Source of the DNA: DATFVA01 sp963745945
GTDB taxonomy: Bacteria > Bacteroidota > Ignavibacteria > Ignavibacteriales > Ignavibacteriaceae
Length of the DNA stretch: 64,000 bases
Assembly: GCA_963745945.1 (NCBI GenBank)
Contig: CAVUZG010000004.1
Span: 1,488,001 to 1,552,000 of the forward strand
Direction of reading: 5' to 3'
The notes below the pieces were generated by a model, which did not search any database, was not told the origin of the DNA, and saw only the letters and a list, made by a program, of their open reading frames with translations. The position numbers and the translations under genes were made by a program. Numbering within the stretch: the first letter of the stretch is position 1; each line of letters begins with the position of its first letter. Of this stretch, positions 61,764 through 64,000 are shown piece after piece.

Positions 61764-64000
61764 ATGAAAAAGATCGGATTATTCTGTCTGTTTACTTTTA
61801 CAGTAATTCTCACGGTCAGCTTTTCCACACCCGCTCAAACTTCCGGGTACAGGGACAGGCTTAACCAGGTAAAAGATCTTGTTAATTCAAATGAATTAAT
61901 TATGATATGGAGCCAGGGGGACAATTCGAGTGCTCAGAATTTGCACCAGAGAATTTATGATCTCGATTTAACGCGTCCGGGCGGTGTTGATTCAACACTT
62001 GTAAGAAAACCGCTGGAGATTGATTCATCCATAACAGGCAATAAAACTCTTGCGGTTGCCTCAGGAAATTTTCTTGACGGGGAATATAAAAATATAGTCG
62101 CGGCGTGGGAATCGGGAGATAATACAGTGCGGGTTTCTGTTCCTGAAATAAATTCAGGAACTTTATCCTGGACAAACACAAATGAATTAACATTAAACGG
62201 GCTTGCGACATTTGAAAAAAATAAGATACACGTTGCAGCCGGAAACTTTTTCGGTAATCCCCAGGAGGAATTTGTGGTTGCGTACCAGGGGCAGGATACA
62301 ACAATACATCTTCAGTTATGCGGGTTTAACCCGGGGAGTCTTGTTCCGCACCTGCAGGGAAGTATTAACGATGAACAATCTTATAAAGCCAATGTATTCA
62401 TGAATAATTTTGATGTTGTTACAGGAGATTTTAACAGCGACGGGTATGATGATATTGCATTGCTGTTTCTTAAACCGGTCGGAGCAAACAACTGGGCTCT
62501 GTGGATTACAATTTATACTATTGATAATAACGGAAATTTTGTAAGAAGATCTTCCAAGCAGGTATTTGAAGAACCGGCATATACTATAGATGATGTGAGT
62601 ATAGATGGTACTGCCGGATCATTTGACGGCGATGCTGAAGAGGAAATTGCCTACGGGTTCTCATTTTTCCAGAGAGATCAACCCGGAAATGACACTTACG
62701 TTTATCTTCTTGATATAAAGGATAATCTTGATTCAATAATTGTTGATGATTCAAAAAGAGTTGCTGCAAATTTAGTGGGACCGAATGAAATGCCGCTGTT
62801 TAATATTGCCGCTGGAGATCTTAACAGGGATAATCATGATGAACTGGTTCTGATGTCCGGCGGAACATTCTATGTTTATTCAGTTGATAATGATTTAAAC
62901 GCTCAATACAAATCGCAGCAAAGTGTACTGACACCGGGGTTAAACTGGGACAGCGATGCTTTTCTTGCTGTAGGAGATATGGATCTTGACCGGAGTGCAG
63001 AAATAGTAATTGTAAAAAATTACCAGGACTTTGACCCGGGAGGTTTGCAGTATTTTCAAATGAATGTATTTAGCATTGATACAACCCTTACAAACTATAC
63101 ACTGAAAGCAAGAAGACTGCAGGAAGAATCAATACCCAGAAACTTCAACGAAAGAAAATATGCAATAGCCCTGGGTGATTTTGATGGTGACAGGGTGAGA
63201 CTGGGTGATCCTGTACATTACAGCAGAAGCGGTGTAATGCAGCCTGAAGTAGTTCTGAACACTCCCCCGGTTCATTATGATATTATTAACGGAACTACTT
63301 ATGATTTAAGCGGGTGTTATCCTGATCAGAATTGCGGCTTTACTTCTTCATATGTACAATCGACAACCAGCGATACTACAATTACTACAGAAGTGCACGA
63401 AGACTGGGGAGGTGATGTTACAGTAACTGCATCCCAGTTTTTACTAAAAGAAAAAGTTAAGGCAACTTACGGTGAGAATTTCAGTAATAAACAATCTTCA
63501 GGAACATCATATACCATAACTACCGGCAGAATTGCTGCAGGGGATGACTGGATATACTCGAATGTTTTTGATATAGATTTTTATGAGTATCCTGTTTATA
63601 ACGGGCAGGACCCGACACCAATAGGATATTTTATGGTAACTATTCCGAAAAACCCCCGGCCTTTATGGATAGAGATGAAAGATGATGATTTACTCGGCAA
63701 CCAATTCAGACCTGATCATGAAACGGGTAATGTGCTTTCGTACAGATCAACAGATACTTATGATACTTCCCGTGTTATTGTGGATTTTCCCGAGCAGACA
63801 ATTGGCGCAACCGGGAATAGTTTTGTTTCCCTTCAGATTCAGTCGTTCCAGGAACATAACGTAGAAACAAGCTGGGATGAAGGACTGGAAGTTGGTGCAA
63901 CTCTCGATCTTTCAATCAATCTGCTTGGTTTTGATGCCGGTGTTGATGTAGAGGCAAACGGACATTATAATCTTGGTGAAATTTCCACTCAAACTGTCAG
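61764..64000 (+). CDS. Large secreted FG-GAP-repeat protein, N-terminal part, cut by window edge
   Basis: An open frame from ATG 61764 (AAAGGAG 9 bases before) to the right edge, 745 codons. Signal peptide (MKKIGLFCLFTFTVILTVSF, cleavage near TPAQ). FG-GAP-like units are VASGNFLDGEYKNIVAAWES, VAAGNFFGNPQEEFVVAYQG, VTGDFNSDGYDDIALLFLK, AAGDLNRDNHDELVLMSGG and AVGDMDLDRSAEIVIVKN, spread over residues ~95-430. The following Thr/Ser-rich part (from about residue 530) has alternating-strand character and ends in the visible part with VGATLDLSINLLGFDAGVDV. No enzyme motif seen; a surface protein or toxin-like beta-structure are both possible. A sorting domain may lie beyond the edge. Confidence 0.85.
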   Translation, partial: MKKIGLFCLFTFTVILTVSFSTPAQTSGYRDRLNQVKDLVNSNELIMIWSQGDNSSAQNLHQRIYDLDLTRPGGVDSTLVRKPLEIDSSITGNKTLAVASGNFLDGEYKNIVAAWESGDNTVRVSVPEINSGTLSWTNTNELTLNGLATFEKNKIHVAAGNFFGNPQEEFVVAYQGQDTTIHLQLCGFNPGSLVPHLQGSINDEQSYKANVFMNNFDVVTGDFNSDGYDDIALLFLKPVGANNWALWITIYTIDNNGNFVRRSSKQVFEEPAYTIDDVSIDGTAGSFDGDAEEEIAYGFSFFQRDQPGNDTYVYLLDIKDNLDSIIVDDSKRVAANLVGPNEMPLFNIAAGDLNRDNHDELVLMSGGTFYVYSVDNDLNAQYKSQQSVLTPGLNWDSDAFLAVGDMDLDRSAEIVIVKNYQDFDPGGLQYFQMNVFSIDTTLTNYTLKARRLQEESIPRNFNERKYAIALGDFDGDRVRLGDPVHYSRSGVMQPEVVLNTPPVHYDIINGTTYDLSGCYPDQNCGFTSSYVQSTTSDTTITTEVHEDWGGDVTVTASQFLLKEKVKATYGENFSNKQSSGTSYTITTGRIAAGDDWIYSNVFDIDFYEYPVYNGQDPTPIGYFMVTIPKNPRPLWIEMKDDDLLGNQFRPDHETGNVLSYRSTDTYDTSRVIVDFPEQTIGATGNSFVSLQIQSFQEHNVETSWDEGLEVGATLDLSINLLGFDAGVDVEANGHYNLGEISTQTV

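Noticed and set aside
1..64000. tRNA or rRNA genes
   Set aside because: No cloverleaf with a plausible anticodon arm or conserved rRNA segment was noticed by eye; a covariance search would be needed to exclude them fully.

Overview
The window looks like a chromosomal piece of a low-GC, Gram-negative member of the Ignavibacteria or a close Bacteroidota/Chlorobiota relative. Seven secreted proteins end in a type IX-style C-terminal domain built around the NYPNPFNP motif. There is also a TonB-dependent receptor, an outer-membrane DUF3570 barrel, and a sensor kinase/AraC-type regulator pair of the Bacteroidota kind. Genes often use clear Shine-Dalgarno sites and sometimes GTG or TTG starts. The taxonomic placement is an inference from these families, not from a marker gene.

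Layout. 1-11439: a Kir-type potassium channel (cut by the left edge), a membrane histidine kinase, and a complete [FeFe]-hydrogenase block. On the minus strand aspA, hydF, a single-domain response regulator, hndA, hndC and hndD follow almost without gaps; hydG and hydE are divergent, behind a good sigma-54-like -24/-12 site. This should encode an NAD(H)-linked trimeric hydrogenase plus its HydEFG maturation set. 11440-19630: small membrane, transporter, TPR, acetyltransferase and phosphatase genes, with a very regular 21-bp tandem array at 16775-17025. 19800-28800: three secreted propeller/repeat proteins with sorting domains, two of them tandem paralogues, then a response regulator and a large propeller sensor kinase. 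29067-46542: DEAD-box helicase, desaturase, TonB receptor, a badly broken BNR/sortilin-like gene, two duplicated RRM RNA-binding transcription units, NmrA, DUF3160, BON, gamma-glutamyltransferase and YidB-like genes. 46590-50331: a five-gene envelope redox cluster (TlpA-like, DUF4266, DUF3570, NusG-II, ApbE). 50763-57383: secreted FG-GAP protein, paired M16 peptidases, serine hydrolase. 57657-60901: a compact four-gene island (HNH nuclease, TcmP, three-Cys Gp37/Gp68 protein, SRA-like/HNH nuclease), bordered by palindromic repeats; this is the best candidate for a little-described system, probably nucleic-acid modification/restriction. 60983-64000: a cupin and the start of a large secreted FG-GAP protein cut by the right edge.

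Two window-wide themes stand out. First, at least seven genes are broken by one-base indels, mostly in short A runs, while the translated remainder is well conserved. This suggests consensus errors in the sequence at least as much as real gene decay. Second, dispersed palindromic elements (TCATTCCGAA type, CCCGACTGGTCGGG type and a GC-rich CCTGCC/GGCAGG type) sit between genes, and one copy lies in frame inside a coding sequence.
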